Source: Bacillota bacterium (GTDB lineage: Bacteria; Bacillota; Clostridia; Peptostreptococcales; Anaerovoracaceae). Taken from it: 8,035 bases of DNA. The notes below the pieces were generated by a model. It was not told where the DNA came from. It did not search any database and was given only the letters and a program-made list of their open reading frames with translations. Shown in pieces: positions 1 to 6,473 of the stretch. Made by a program: the position numbers and the translations under genes. The number at the start of each line of letters is the position of its first letter. Within the stretch, counting starts at the first letter, position 1. The stretch lies in the NCBI GenBank assembly GCA_016284485.1, contig JAEEOX010000041.1, positions 1 through 8,035 of the forward strand, written 5' to 3'.

Positions 1-518
1 ATCTTGTTCTCTGTGACTTTCTTCTCCATATCTGAGAAGTCCATCCTGAAAACGCCGTTACCGTCCTTGACGAGGGGCGAGTGGACGATCTTGTAGCCGT
101 TGTTGGTGAGAGCCCCGGTGAAGCCTATGTATGTGGGGCTGTGGAGCAGCACGTTGTCTCCTCTGGAGCAGAGGACGTTCAGGGCGCTTACAACTCCTCC
201 CAGCACGCCGTTCTCGTATCCGATGTCATCCTTGGTCAGACCGGTGACGCCGTTACGGACTGCCTGCCAGTTTATTATGGAATCGTAGTATTCCTTCCTC
301 GGCACGAAATATCCGAAGGCCGGGTGTTCCGCCCTGGCGATCACCGCCTTCTGAATGCCGGGGAATCCCATGAAGTTCATATCCGCCACCCACATGGGGA
401 TGGCAGAGAAGCCCTCATCCGGCGCGCCGGGAGCGAATCCGCCGGGCGCTCCGATCATGTCCACCGCCAGGGCGTCCATGCCGGATCTTTCCGGCTTTGT
501 CACAAAATCATATTTCAT
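1..518 (-). CDS. MalY/PatB-family PLP-dependent aminotransferase or C-S lyase, N-terminal part (3' end outside window)
   Basis: The N-terminal 172 codons of a fold-type I PLP enzyme are visible; the family is usually about 390 residues. Residues 41-49 read PMWVADMNF, the hallmark opening of the MalY/PatB branch (family: LWVADMDF). It is followed by FGY at 68-70, the Y-x3-I-x-W region near 78-84, and SPTYIGF at 127-133, whose Tyr is expected to stack near the PLP ring. The PLP-binding lysine lies beyond the window edge. Characterised family members are cystathionine or cysteine beta-lyases (PatB, MalY) or aminotransferases, so the substrate cannot be fixed from this half. The ATG at 518 is preceded by AAAGGA six bases upstream, a strong ribosome site, and begins MKYDFVTKPERSG. 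The gene is divergent from kup and shares a 169-nt intergenic region with it. Family assignment is firm; function in sulfur amino-acid metabolism is inference. Confidence 0.88.
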   Translation of the reverse strand, partial: MKYDFVTKPERSGMDALAVDMIGAPGGFAPGAPDEGFSAIPMWVADMNFMGFPGIQKAVIARAEHPAFGYFVPRKEYYDSIINWQAVRNGVTGLTKDDIGYENGVLGGVVSALNVLCSRGDNVLLHSPTYIGFTGALTNNGYKIVHSPLVKDGNGVFRMDFSDMEKKVTENK

Positions 519-534
519 CTGAAGTCCTTTCAAT

Positions 535-553
535 CCATATTACCCCATATTAC
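535..553. repeat. Tandem 9-bp direct repeat in the leader of the MalY/PatB gene, candidate operator
   Basis: CCATATTAC occurs at 535-543 and again at 545-553, identical copies with a 10-bp period, about one helical turn. They lie between the predicted minus-strand -10 box (563-568) and the ribosome site (525-530), so a protein bound there would block the start of transcription of the MalY/PatB-type gene. Copies and spacing are seen directly; the operator role is inference. Confidence 0.4.
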
Positions 554-562
554 ACTTAGTTT

Positions 563-591
563 ATTATAATATAAAAAAGATTTTTTGTACA
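563..591 (-). promoter_or_regulatory. Predicted sigma-70-type promoter of the MalY/PatB-family gene
   Basis: On the minus strand a perfect TATAAT lies at 568-563. A TGTACA hexamer (4 of 6 to TTGACA) lies at 591-586, with a 17-bp spacer. Transcription would start near 556, giving a leader of roughly 40 nt before the ATG at 518. The -35 hexamer lies inside a TTTGT-AC-ACAAA inverted repeat (584-595). Confidence 0.55.
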
Positions 592-595
592 CAAA
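584..595. repeat. Short inverted repeat TTTGT-AC-ACAAA over the minus-strand -35 box
   Basis: Perfect 5-bp arms around a 2-bp centre, covering the predicted -35 hexamer of the MalY/PatB promoter. It could be a repressor half-site pair. It is short and AT-rich, so a chance origin is quite possible. Confidence 0.25.
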
Positions 596-618
596 TAAAG
601 CGCGGAAGCGGGCTGACC

Positions 619-647
619 TTGACTATTTTCACTTGAATCATTAAAAT
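619..647 (+). promoter_or_regulatory. Predicted sigma-70-type promoter of kup
   Basis: TTGACT at 619-624 and TAAAAT at 642-647 each match the consensus hexamers at five of six positions, with the ideal 17-bp spacer. The expected transcription start, near 654, leaves a leader of only about 34 nt before the kup ATG. That is too short to hold a riboswitch such as the c-di-AMP-sensing ydaO type found upstream of some bacterial K+ transporter genes. Confidence 0.65.
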
Positions 648-658
648 TAACATTAAGT

Positions 659-673
659 TAAGAACTATTCTTA
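659..673. promoter_or_regulatory. Perfect inverted repeat in the kup leader, candidate operator
   Basis: TAAGAA at 659-664 and TTCTTA at 668-673 form a perfect 6+3+6 inverted repeat. It sits just after the predicted kup transcription start and directly before the GGGAG ribosome site (675-679). It could be a dimeric repressor site. It could also be a weak RNA hairpin (mostly A-U pairs, 3-nt loop), but that is unlikely to be stable enough to hide the ribosome site alone. The role is inference. Confidence 0.4.
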
Positions 674-687
674 CGGGAGCTTTTTTA

Positions 688-2700
688 ATGGAAAACACTT
701 TGAATAACGGCGCATCAAAGCCAAAAGATAAAAAACTCTTGGGCATGATGCTGATCGCCATAGGCATCGTCTACGGCGACATCGGCACCTCCCCCATGTA
801 CGTAATGAAGTCCATACTGGAGGGGAACGGCGGCATTCAGAACGTGTCCGAGGACTTCATTCTGGGCGCCTTCTCACTGGTCATCTGGACCATAACCCTC
901 CTCACCACCATACAGTTCGTGGTCATCGCCATGAAGGCTGACAACAACGGTGAAGGCGGAATATTCGCCCTCTTCAGTCTGGTGAAGAAGTACTGGAAAC
1001 CCCTGGTCTATGTGGCCATGATAGGCGGAGCCACCATGCTGGCTGACGGCATACTCACTCCGGCAGTCACCGTCACCAACGCCATAGACGGACTTAGGAG
1101 CATCCAGGCCTTCGACGATCTGGTGGGAGACAGCCAGTGGCCCATAGTGGTCATAGTACTGATCATTCTCACCGCCCTCTTCTCCTTCCAGAGAGCAGGC
1201 ACCAGCCGCATAGGCAAGGCCTTCGGGCCCTTCATGCTGATCTGGTTCCTCTTCCTGGGGATAACCGGCGTCATCCATCTTTTCTCCATGCCTGCAGTCC
1301 TCAAAGCCATCAATCCCATTTATGCCATAAAGGTGCTCTTCAGCCCCGGCAACAAGATGGGATTCATGATCCTGGGATCGGTGTTCCTGTCAACCACGGG
1401 TGCTGAAGCCCTCTATTCCGACATGGGACATGTGGGAAAAGACAGCATCTACGCCAGCTGGCCCTTCGTCAAGATCTGCCTTCTTCTGAACTACGGCGGT
1501 CAGTGCGCATGGATACTTCACAACATGGACAATCAGTCGCTCTCCGGCATCGAGAGCCTCAATCCCTTCTTCCAGATGCTGACTCCCGGCATGAGACCTG
1601 CCGCGGTCATCATCAGCACCCTGGCGTCCATCATCGCCTCCCAGGCTCTGATCACCGGATCCTTCACACTGGTATCCGAAGCCATCAACCTGGACCTCCT
1701 TCCCCACATGCAGATCAGATACCCCTCTGACCAGAAAGGTCAGCTGTACATTTCTCTGGTCAACACCATCATGTGGATAGGCTGCTGTCTGGTGGTCCTC
1801 TACTTCAGGACCGCAAGCCGCATAGAGAACGCCTACGGACTTGCCATCACCATCTCCATGCTGATGACCACCCTGCTTTTGGTGGTGTACCTGGTGAAGG
1901 TCAAAAAGAATATCGTCGGAGCCGCCTTCGTGGGCATAGTCTTCGGCTTCATAGAGTTCATGTTCTTCATCGCAAGCTGCGGCAAGTTCATGATCGGCGG
2001 TTACGTTGCCATCATGATCTCCCTGATCCTCTTCTTCATCATGATAGTCTGGGACAAGGGAACGGTCATCGAGCACCAGCACCGCACCTTCATAAACATG
2101 AAGGACTACCTCTCAAACATGGCGTCGCTGAGAACTGACAAGAGCATACCCTTCATGGCGGACAACCTGGTGTTCTTCTCCAGAAGCAGCGACCCCCAGA
2201 TGATAGAGCGCGACATCCTCTACTCCATTCTGGACAAGGATCCCAAGCGTGCCAAGGCCTACTGGTTCGTGAACATCAGGACCACCGATCAGCCTTTCGA
2301 GAAGCGCTACTCTGTGGAGACCTACGGCACTGAATACATTTTCTTCGTCACCATCACACTGGGATTCAAGGTCCCCCAGAGGGTCAACGTATACATGAGG
2401 CAGATAGTCCAGGATCTCATCGATACCGGTGAGCTCCCTGTGCAGGACCGTAAATTCTCCATCTATGGGCCGTCCCCCATCGGAAACTTCAAGTTCTGCT
2501 TCATCCGTAACAACCTGACCGCCATGGACACTCCCACCATGGAGTACCATCTGGTCAATCTCAAGTACCGCATCAGGCGCCAGATCGGCGACCACGTCAA
2601 GTGGTACGGTCTGGAGAACTCCCAGCTGATCATCGAGTATGTGCCCCTTTTCTTCTCATCGGCCCATACCGACAGACTGGACCGAGACTTGCCTGCTTAA
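688..2700 (+). CDS. kup: Kup-family potassium uptake transporter (K+:H+ symporter type)
   Basis: A 670-residue membrane protein of the KUP/HAK/KT family, which imports K+ across the cytoplasmic membrane with H+. Hallmarks are GDIGTSPMY (30-38, first membrane segment), ADNNGEGG (84-91), ADGILTPAVTVTNAIDGL (119-136), GAEALYSDMGH (238-248) and TGSFTLVSEAINLDLLP (323-339). Hydrophobic segments run through to about residue 455, consistent with the family's twelve helices. A soluble C-terminal domain of about 210 residues (457-670) follows. E. coli Kup has 622 residues, so this is a full-length, slightly longer member. The ATG at 688 follows GGGAG by 8 nt. The gene is monocistronic, with its own promoter and a terminator at 2717-2748. 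In some Firmicutes the C-terminal domain of Kup proteins binds c-di-AMP; whether this one does is not visible. Isoleucine is often encoded by AUA, as in the neighbouring genes. Confidence 0.96.
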   Translation: MENTLNNGASKPKDKKLLGMMLIAIGIVYGDIGTSPMYVMKSILEGNGGIQNVSEDFILGAFSLVIWTITLLTTIQFVVIAMKADNNGEGGIFALFSLVKKYWKPLVYVAMIGGATMLADGILTPAVTVTNAIDGLRSIQAFDDLVGDSQWPIVVIVLIILTALFSFQRAGTSRIGKAFGPFMLIWFLFLGITGVIHLFSMPAVLKAINPIYAIKVLFSPGNKMGFMILGSVFLSTTGAEALYSDMGHVGKDSIYASWPFVKICLLLNYGGQCAWILHNMDNQSLSGIESLNPFFQMLTPGMRPAAVIISTLASIIASQALITGSFTLVSEAINLDLLPHMQIRYPSDQKGQLYISLVNTIMWIGCCLVVLYFRTASRIENAYGLAITISMLMTTLLLVVYLVKVKKNIVGAAFVGIVFGFIEFMFFIASCGKFMIGGYVAIMISLILFFIMIVWDKGTVIEHQHRTFINMKDYLSNMASLRTDKSIPFMADNLVFFSRSSDPQMIERDILYSILDKDPKRAKAYWFVNIRTTDQPFEKRYSVETYGTEYIFFVTITLGFKVPQRVNVYMRQIVQDLIDTGELPVQDRKFSIYGPSPIGNFKFCFIRNNLTAMDTPTMEYHLVNLKYRIRRQIGDHVKWYGLENSQLIIEYVPLFFSSAHTDRLDRDLPA

Positions 2701-2716
2701 AACTGATCAAGACATC

Positions 2717-2748
2717 AAAAGACCTCCGGCCCCTGCCGGAGGTCTTTT
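2717..2748. terminator. Bidirectional rho-independent terminator between kup and the homocysteine methyltransferase gene
   Basis: A perfect 14-bp inverted repeat (AAAAGACCTCCGGC, loop CCCT, then its complement ending in TTTT) stands between the convergent kup stop (2700) and the stop of the minus-strand methyltransferase gene (2770). The GC-rich core with A and T flanks gives a U-tract in both directions, so one hairpin can end both transcription units. Confidence 0.92.
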
Positions 2749-2769
2749 ATTATGCAAAACATCCGCCCC

Positions 2770-3726
2770 TCATTTCATGAGGAATCTTCTTCTGGCCTCA
2801 GCCACCTCTCTTATGTGGCTCTGGACCGTGGTGCAGCAGCCTCCCACGGCGGAGGCACCGGCCTTCATGTATCTCAGGGCATATTCTCCAAAGGGCACGG
2901 AACCGGCCTGGCCGTTCCATTTTTTGAGCCTTGGATCGTACTTCTCACCGCTGTTGGGATAGACTGCGATGGGAAGGTCCGTGGCTTCCCTGAGTTCCTC
3001 CATCAGGGCCTCTGTCAGTTCGGGTGCAGTACAGTTCACGCCTATCATGTGGATGTGGGGGTAGCGCTCCCTTGTGAATTCCAGAGCGCAGTTTCTGAGA
3101 AGCTCTCCTTCAGAGATGTGTTTCTCATCCCTGCAGCTGAAGCTGACCCAGTAGTCTGCTCCCATGTCTTCTGCTATCTCAGCCTCTGTCACCGCCTCTT
3201 CAAGAGATGGCTGGGTCTCGAACAGAAGTATGTCGGATCCGGTCTCCCAGAGGATCTCCGCTCTTCTTATATGGAAGTCTCTGAGGGATGCTCTGGACAC
3301 GCCGTAATGTCCTCTGTATTCCGACCCGTCGGCGAGATACGCCCCGTAGGGTCCTGCGCTTCCCAGACAGAGGGGCATCGCTCTTCCCTGAGAGTCACCC
3401 TCCGTTTGCCACCATTCTTCTCTCGCTTCCCTGAGGATCCTGACGGAGCGGGCGATGAGCTCCTCCGCTTCCTGCAGGGAAAAGCCTCTGGCCTTTAGCC
3501 CCGGTATGGTGGCCTGGTAGCTGCAGCTGATGCCGCAGTCCGCCCCTGCCCGGAAATAGTCCGTGTGGACCTGTTTCACCTTGTCCGGCTCCTGAGCCAG
3601 CACCCTGGCGGTCCAAAGAGGATCGTTGAGATCACATCCCAGCTTCTCAAGGGCCGTGGACATGGCGCCGTCTATCACCATTATCCCCGTCTTTTTAATT
3701 GTATCTTCTATAGTTAACTTCTTCAT
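2770..3726 (-). CDS. mmuM: Homocysteine S-methyltransferase, MmuM type
   Basis: A 318-residue cytosolic enzyme, close in length to E. coli MmuM (310). It methylates homocysteine to methionine, in characterised homologues using S-methylmethionine or S-adenosylmethionine rather than folate. Seen here: IDGAMSTALE (18-27), the GADCGISCSYQAT stretch (61-73), GPYGAYLADGSEYRG (125-139), GVNC (229-232), VYPNSGEKYD (255-264) and GGCC (295-298). Cys232, Cys297 and Cys298 are the expected zinc ligands, so the active site looks intact. The frame is open further upstream to an ATG at 3864, but homology begins at MKKLTIEDTIKK. That ATG (3726) overlaps the TGA of the preceding membrane-protein gene by 4 nt (ATGA), with no strong ribosome site of its own, so translational coupling is likely. 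It is last in a three-gene unit ending at the shared terminator. No S-methylmethionine permease (mmuP) is adjacent. Confidence 0.95.
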   Translation of the reverse strand: MKKLTIEDTIKKTGIMVIDGAMSTALEKLGCDLNDPLWTARVLAQEPDKVKQVHTDYFRAGADCGISCSYQATIPGLKARGFSLQEAEELIARSVRILREAREEWWQTEGDSQGRAMPLCLGSAGPYGAYLADGSEYRGHYGVSRASLRDFHIRRAEILWETGSDILLFETQPSLEEAVTEAEIAEDMGADYWVSFSCRDEKHISEGELLRNCALEFTRERYPHIHMIGVNCTAPELTEALMEELREATDLPIAVYPNSGEKYDPRLKKWNGQAGSVPFGEYALRYMKAGASAVGGCCTTVQSHIREVAEARRRFLMK

Positions 3727-4982
3727 ATGGGCAAAGTATAGGTGAGGACGGTGAGCACTGCGAAGCATACCGCCATAATGCCGAGGATGGTCAGCTGCAG
3801 GCCTCTCCTCTTGGTGAGAAGTCCCACGAACTCTCTCACCGCCGCATTGGGCCAGAAGTACCACTTGGTGGGGGCACCGATGCCCTCGGCTTTCATGCCG
3901 GCGCTTCTTGCGAAAAAACCGCTCCTGAAAACGTGATAGTTTGTGGTGCTGAAAGCCACCTTGGTCTCTCCCCCTCTCTCATCTATCTTTTCCTTGGAGA
4001 ACAGCATGTTTTCCAATGTGTTTGTGGACTTATTCTCTTCGATGATCCTCTCCTCAGGTATGCCCTGCTCCATGAGATACCTCTTCATGCATGCGCTTTC
4101 GGATATGACCTCGTCAGAGCCCTGCCCGCCGGAGGTTATGAATGTCAGTTCCTTGCCGGTCTCAGTTTTTTGCGCCTCATAGAACTCAATGGCGCGGTCT
4201 ATCCTGCCCCTCAGAAGAGGAGTTGGCGTTCCGTCCTTTCTTATGGCACAGCCCAGTATGAGCATGTAGTCCTTGTCCTTGTCGGGCTCGTGACGGGCTG
4301 CTATGAAATCGGCTATGATGGTTCCCAGCACCATACACTCCACGTAAAGACATATGGATGCAAAAAATCCCGTCCACACGTCGTGGACCATTACCTCGAT
4401 CATGCTTCCCGTAACGTACATGTCCACCGCGAACAGGAACGTCCATCCCCCAAGGAAAAGGGCCGAAAGAATGATTCCAAGGAAATTTACAAAGCTTCCT
4501 CCCTCGTGTCTGATAAGTGATATGTTGGATACTATCATCGCGATGGAGAAAATCAGTATAAAGGGTGCCGTTAGAAGCATGAAGGATTTAGCAGATCCGG
4601 CAATGGTGGATAGCACGGAATATGCTGTCTGATACTCAGATTCCCTTAACATAGAAAAAGTAAGGATAATGTACATCAGGGAAATGGCCAGTGCAAACAG
4701 GCCGAAACCCGCATAGAATATGGTGTTGTACGAATAGGGTGCATACTTGATCTGCTCCATGAACCTCCACCTTAAGATGAATGTCACGCTCAAAAAATAC
4801 AGCGCAAGCACCATGCAGATGGCCCCGCTGTGGTTACTGAACCCTGTCAGGGTCAGCCCCACCACCATAGCCAACACTACAGCTGTCAATATGTACAGCG
4901 GCTTCAGGCTGGGCTTGGTCTCCCTGGAATAAAATTTAGGAATAAAGGATCTGTCTTTCATATCAACCTGCTGCATACTCAT
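3723..4982 (-). CDS. Multi-pass membrane protein with C-terminal DUF218/YdcF domain
   Basis: A 419-residue protein with about six hydrophobic segments (near 29-48, 52-70, 87-109, 133-152, 163-187, 203-226), a soluble DUF218 domain (about 238-378), and a last membrane segment (396-416). DUF218 signatures are clear: LILGCAIRKDGTPTPLLRGR (241-260), TSGGQGSDE (283-291), GIPEERIIEENKSTNTLEN (307-325) and STTNYHVFRSG (345-355). The family includes E. coli YdcF, SanA and ElyC, tied to envelope integrity or nucleotide binding, but the exact reaction is unknown. Because of the even number of helices before it, the domain should sit on the same side of the membrane as the N-terminus. The start is uncertain. 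ATG 4982 overlaps the upstream gene by 20 nt with a poor ribosome site, whereas ATG 4961 (residue 8) has AGGT five bases upstream and starts 1 nt after the upstream stop. It overlaps mmuM by 4 nt. Confidence 0.88.
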   Translation of the reverse strand: MSMQQVDMKDRSFIPKFYSRETKPSLKPLYILTAVVLAMVVGLTLTGFSNHSGAICMVLALYFLSVTFILRWRFMEQIKYAPYSYNTIFYAGFGLFALAISLMYIILTFSMLRESEYQTAYSVLSTIAGSAKSFMLLTAPFILIFSIAMIVSNISLIRHEGGSFVNFLGIILSALFLGGWTFLFAVDMYVTGSMIEVMVHDVWTGFFASICLYVECMVLGTIIADFIAARHEPDKDKDYMLILGCAIRKDGTPTPLLRGRIDRAIEFYEAQKTETGKELTFITSGGQGSDEVISESACMKRYLMEQGIPEERIIEENKSTNTLENMLFSKEKIDERGGETKVAFSTTNYHVFRSGFFARSAGMKAEGIGAPTKWYFWPNAAVREFVGLLTKRRGLQLTILGIMAVCFAVLTVLTYTLPI

Positions 4983-6297
4983 ATCTCTGGAGTATCCTGT
5001 TACCGGTGTAGTCCGAGATCAGGGATTCACCTCCGAGAACTATGGCAACCCTGGGATCATGCCCATAGAAGTAGTCTTCTGCGGGCATGTAATTATCGTT
5101 GTCTGCAAGAAGGAGCGGCGCTTTGAGATAGCGGGCCAGAGGTCCGCCGGAAAGGCCGTCGGGGAAGTTCTGCCCGTAGGCCAGAACTGCGTAGAAGGGC
5201 TGGTGCGGGAAGAAGTATTCTGCTACTTCCTTTGATGTTTTGTACCTGTCCTTTCCCGAAAGACGCTGGAACATATAGCCGAAGTCGTAATGGATCTCGT
5301 CTTCCACCGCCTGGGACACAGCCCCGGTCCCTCCTATCAGATAAATGAAGGGGTCATGCTCCATGAAAAACGCTTCCTGCTCCAGAGTAAGTTCATTACC
5401 CACCAGCATGATGGGATATCCGGTGGCAGATGCCGACAGTGCATCTGCGAAGGATGTTCCGCTGCACACCATGAGCTGTGGGGTCTTTGTATAGTAGTCG
5501 CACCACTCAAGTATCTTCATGTTGGTGTCATATCTGTTTTTGCCGTTGAAACGGTATATACGGTTGGAATAAATTCCCTTTTTGATCAGAGCGGTCCGGA
5601 GTTCCTCCGGGACAGCGGCCTTTCCTCCCAGAAGGAAGACCATGCCGTCGGATGAGAGATGTGAATATATCTCGTCGGCGGTATCCTGGATCACCTGATC
5701 GTTGTTGCTCACCAAAAGTATGGGAGCGCCGCCAACCGTTGCCGAAAGATATGAACCGCTGAGGGCATCTGCGAAATCCATTCCGCTGGCGACTATCACA
5801 TAGTTATATCTGGCACTGTTATCAAGGTCCAGAAGCGAGTGTGACACCTCTACCGCAGTCTTGAATCTGTCCTTGCCTGCTATTCGGCTCATCTGACGGA
5901 AACTGGTCCACTCTACGATGAAGGTATCCGAATATCTGATTCCCATGTAATCGTCATAATAGATGTTGAACCGGAACTCCATCCTTGGCTTTGGAGCCTG
6001 ATCCTGGTAGAGGATACAGCTCCAGTAATCATTGTAACTGTCTTCAGACGCACATGATTTGAACTTGACCCAGCTGCCGCTCTGATTGTACATGAGGTCG
6101 ACACCGTCCACCGCCCTGTCCAGATAGACGTACAGTTTGACCCCCTGCTGGCCGGGGTACAGATACTGGTCTCCCTGCATATCAAATATTTCCGGATAAC
6201 TCCCGGCATAGGAGCCCTGCGGCACCGCCGCCACACAGGATACCGCGATGACAGTGATCACCAGTATCCTCGCGATCATCTTCATTGCATTCTTCAT
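4963..6297 (-). CDS. Secreted cell-wall-binding protein with three CWB2 repeats
   Basis: A 444-residue exported protein. Residues 1-31 form a signal peptide: basic start MKNAMKMIAR, hydrophobic core, likely cleavage after the Ala of GSYA. Residues about 33-130 are a tyrosine-rich, probably beta-strand region I do not recognise, with Cys82 and Cys94. Three CWB2 repeats (PF04122) follow, at about 138-233, 247-332 and 345-428. Each opens with a RIAGKDRFKT-like motif (RFNGKNRYDT, RLSGKDRYKT), carries a (F)ADALS or PDGLS motif in its middle, and ends in hydrophobic-GG (FLLGG, YLIGG, IVLGG). Three such repeats fold into a trimer-like unit that anchors Clostridia surface proteins to anionic wall polymers. 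No catalytic domain is visible. An in-frame ATG exists at 6318, but ATG 6297 has a textbook GGAGG six bases upstream and gives a cleaner signal peptide. First gene of the three-gene unit. Confidence 0.92.
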   Translation of the reverse strand: MKNAMKMIARILVITVIAVSCVAAVPQGSYAGSYPEIFDMQGDQYLYPGQQGVKLYVYLDRAVDGVDLMYNQSGSWVKFKSCASEDSYNDYWSCILYQDQAPKPRMEFRFNIYYDDYMGIRYSDTFIVEWTSFRQMSRIAGKDRFKTAVEVSHSLLDLDNSARYNYVIVASGMDFADALSGSYLSATVGGAPILLVSNNDQVIQDTADEIYSHLSSDGMVFLLGGKAAVPEELRTALIKKGIYSNRIYRFNGKNRYDTNMKILEWCDYYTKTPQLMVCSGTSFADALSASATGYPIMLVGNELTLEQEAFFMEHDPFIYLIGGTGAVSQAVEDEIHYDFGYMFQRLSGKDRYKTSKEVAEYFFPHQPFYAVLAYGQNFPDGLSGGPLARYLKAPLLLADNDNYMPAEDYFYGHDPRVAIVLGGESLISDYTGNRILQRYEYAAG

Positions 6298-6349
6298 GGC
6301 TTTCCTCCATAGATACATTTCAAAGTGCCGTTAACTATCATCTCTGATT

Positions 6350-6379
6350 ATTTTATCATTGTTTAAAGTCCGTGCACAA
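6350..6379 (-). promoter_or_regulatory. Weak candidate promoter for the CWB2-DUF218-mmuM unit
   Basis: On the minus strand TAAAAT (6355-6350) lies 18 bp downstream of TTGTGC (6379-6374), which matches the -35 consensus at only three positions. A separate promoter is expected because a terminator closes the upstream unit at 6421-6450, but this pair is only a plausible candidate. Confidence 0.3.
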
Positions 6380-6393
6380 CAAAAAATCTGCGG

Positions 6394-6416
6394 AAGCGGC
6401 CTTCCCGGCACCGCTT
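6394..6416 (-). terminator. Possible second hairpin behind the main terminator of the radical SAM gene
   Basis: AAGCGG (6394-6399) and CCGCTT (6411-6416) are complementary, with extra GCC/GGC pairing inside. On the minus strand a T-run (6386-6381) follows after 7 nt. It may be a backup terminator for read-through from the amr genes, or a structured 5' element. The distance to the T-run makes it weak. Confidence 0.3.
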
Positions 6417-6420
6417 AAAC

Positions 6421-6450
6421 AAAAAAGACCTCACTTTCAAGGCCTTTTTT
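6421..6450 (-). terminator. Rho-independent terminator of the AmmeMemoRadiSam unit
   Basis: Arms 6421-6432 and 6439-6450 form a 12-bp stem with a 6-nt loop, flanked by A6 and T6, starting 23 nt after the radical SAM stop codon. Read on the minus strand, the two non-Watson-Crick positions are G-U wobbles. Read on the plus strand they are A-C mismatches. The hairpin therefore favours termination of the minus-strand amr transcript. Confidence 0.85.
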
Positions 6451-6473
6451 CTCGTCTGGCAGGCTGCAGGCGT

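Noticed and set aside
602..611. Shared 10-mer GCGGAAGCGG at 602-611 and 6390-6399, both in intergenic regions
   Set aside because: Many 10-mers recur by chance in 8 kb, and the second copy is partly explained by the hairpin arm at 6394-6416.
601..660. c-di-AMP (ydaO-type) riboswitch upstream of kup
   Set aside because: The predicted leader is only about 34 nt and I cannot find the long paired aptamer core of this class in the 169-nt intergenic region.
1390..2082. 230-codon minus-strand open frame inside kup
   Set aside because: Its His/Asp/Glu-rich composition is the mirror of membrane-helix codons on the plus strand. kup hallmarks on the plus strand settle the coding frame.
2752..3498. 248-codon plus-strand open frame antisense to mmuM
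   Set aside because: It lies fully opposite the well-supported homocysteine methyltransferase gene, has no recognisable domain, and would overlap the shared terminator region. It is a by-product of codon bias on the other strand.
3727..3864. Longer 364-residue version of the homocysteine methyltransferase
   Set aside because: The extra 46 residues overlap the end of the DUF218 gene in another frame, are Arg/His-rich without family similarity, and the family N-terminus starts at the ATG at 3726.
6298..6318. Start of the CWB2 gene at ATG 6318
   Set aside because: The seven extra codons contain the GGAGG ribosome site of the ATG at 6297, which is far better placed.
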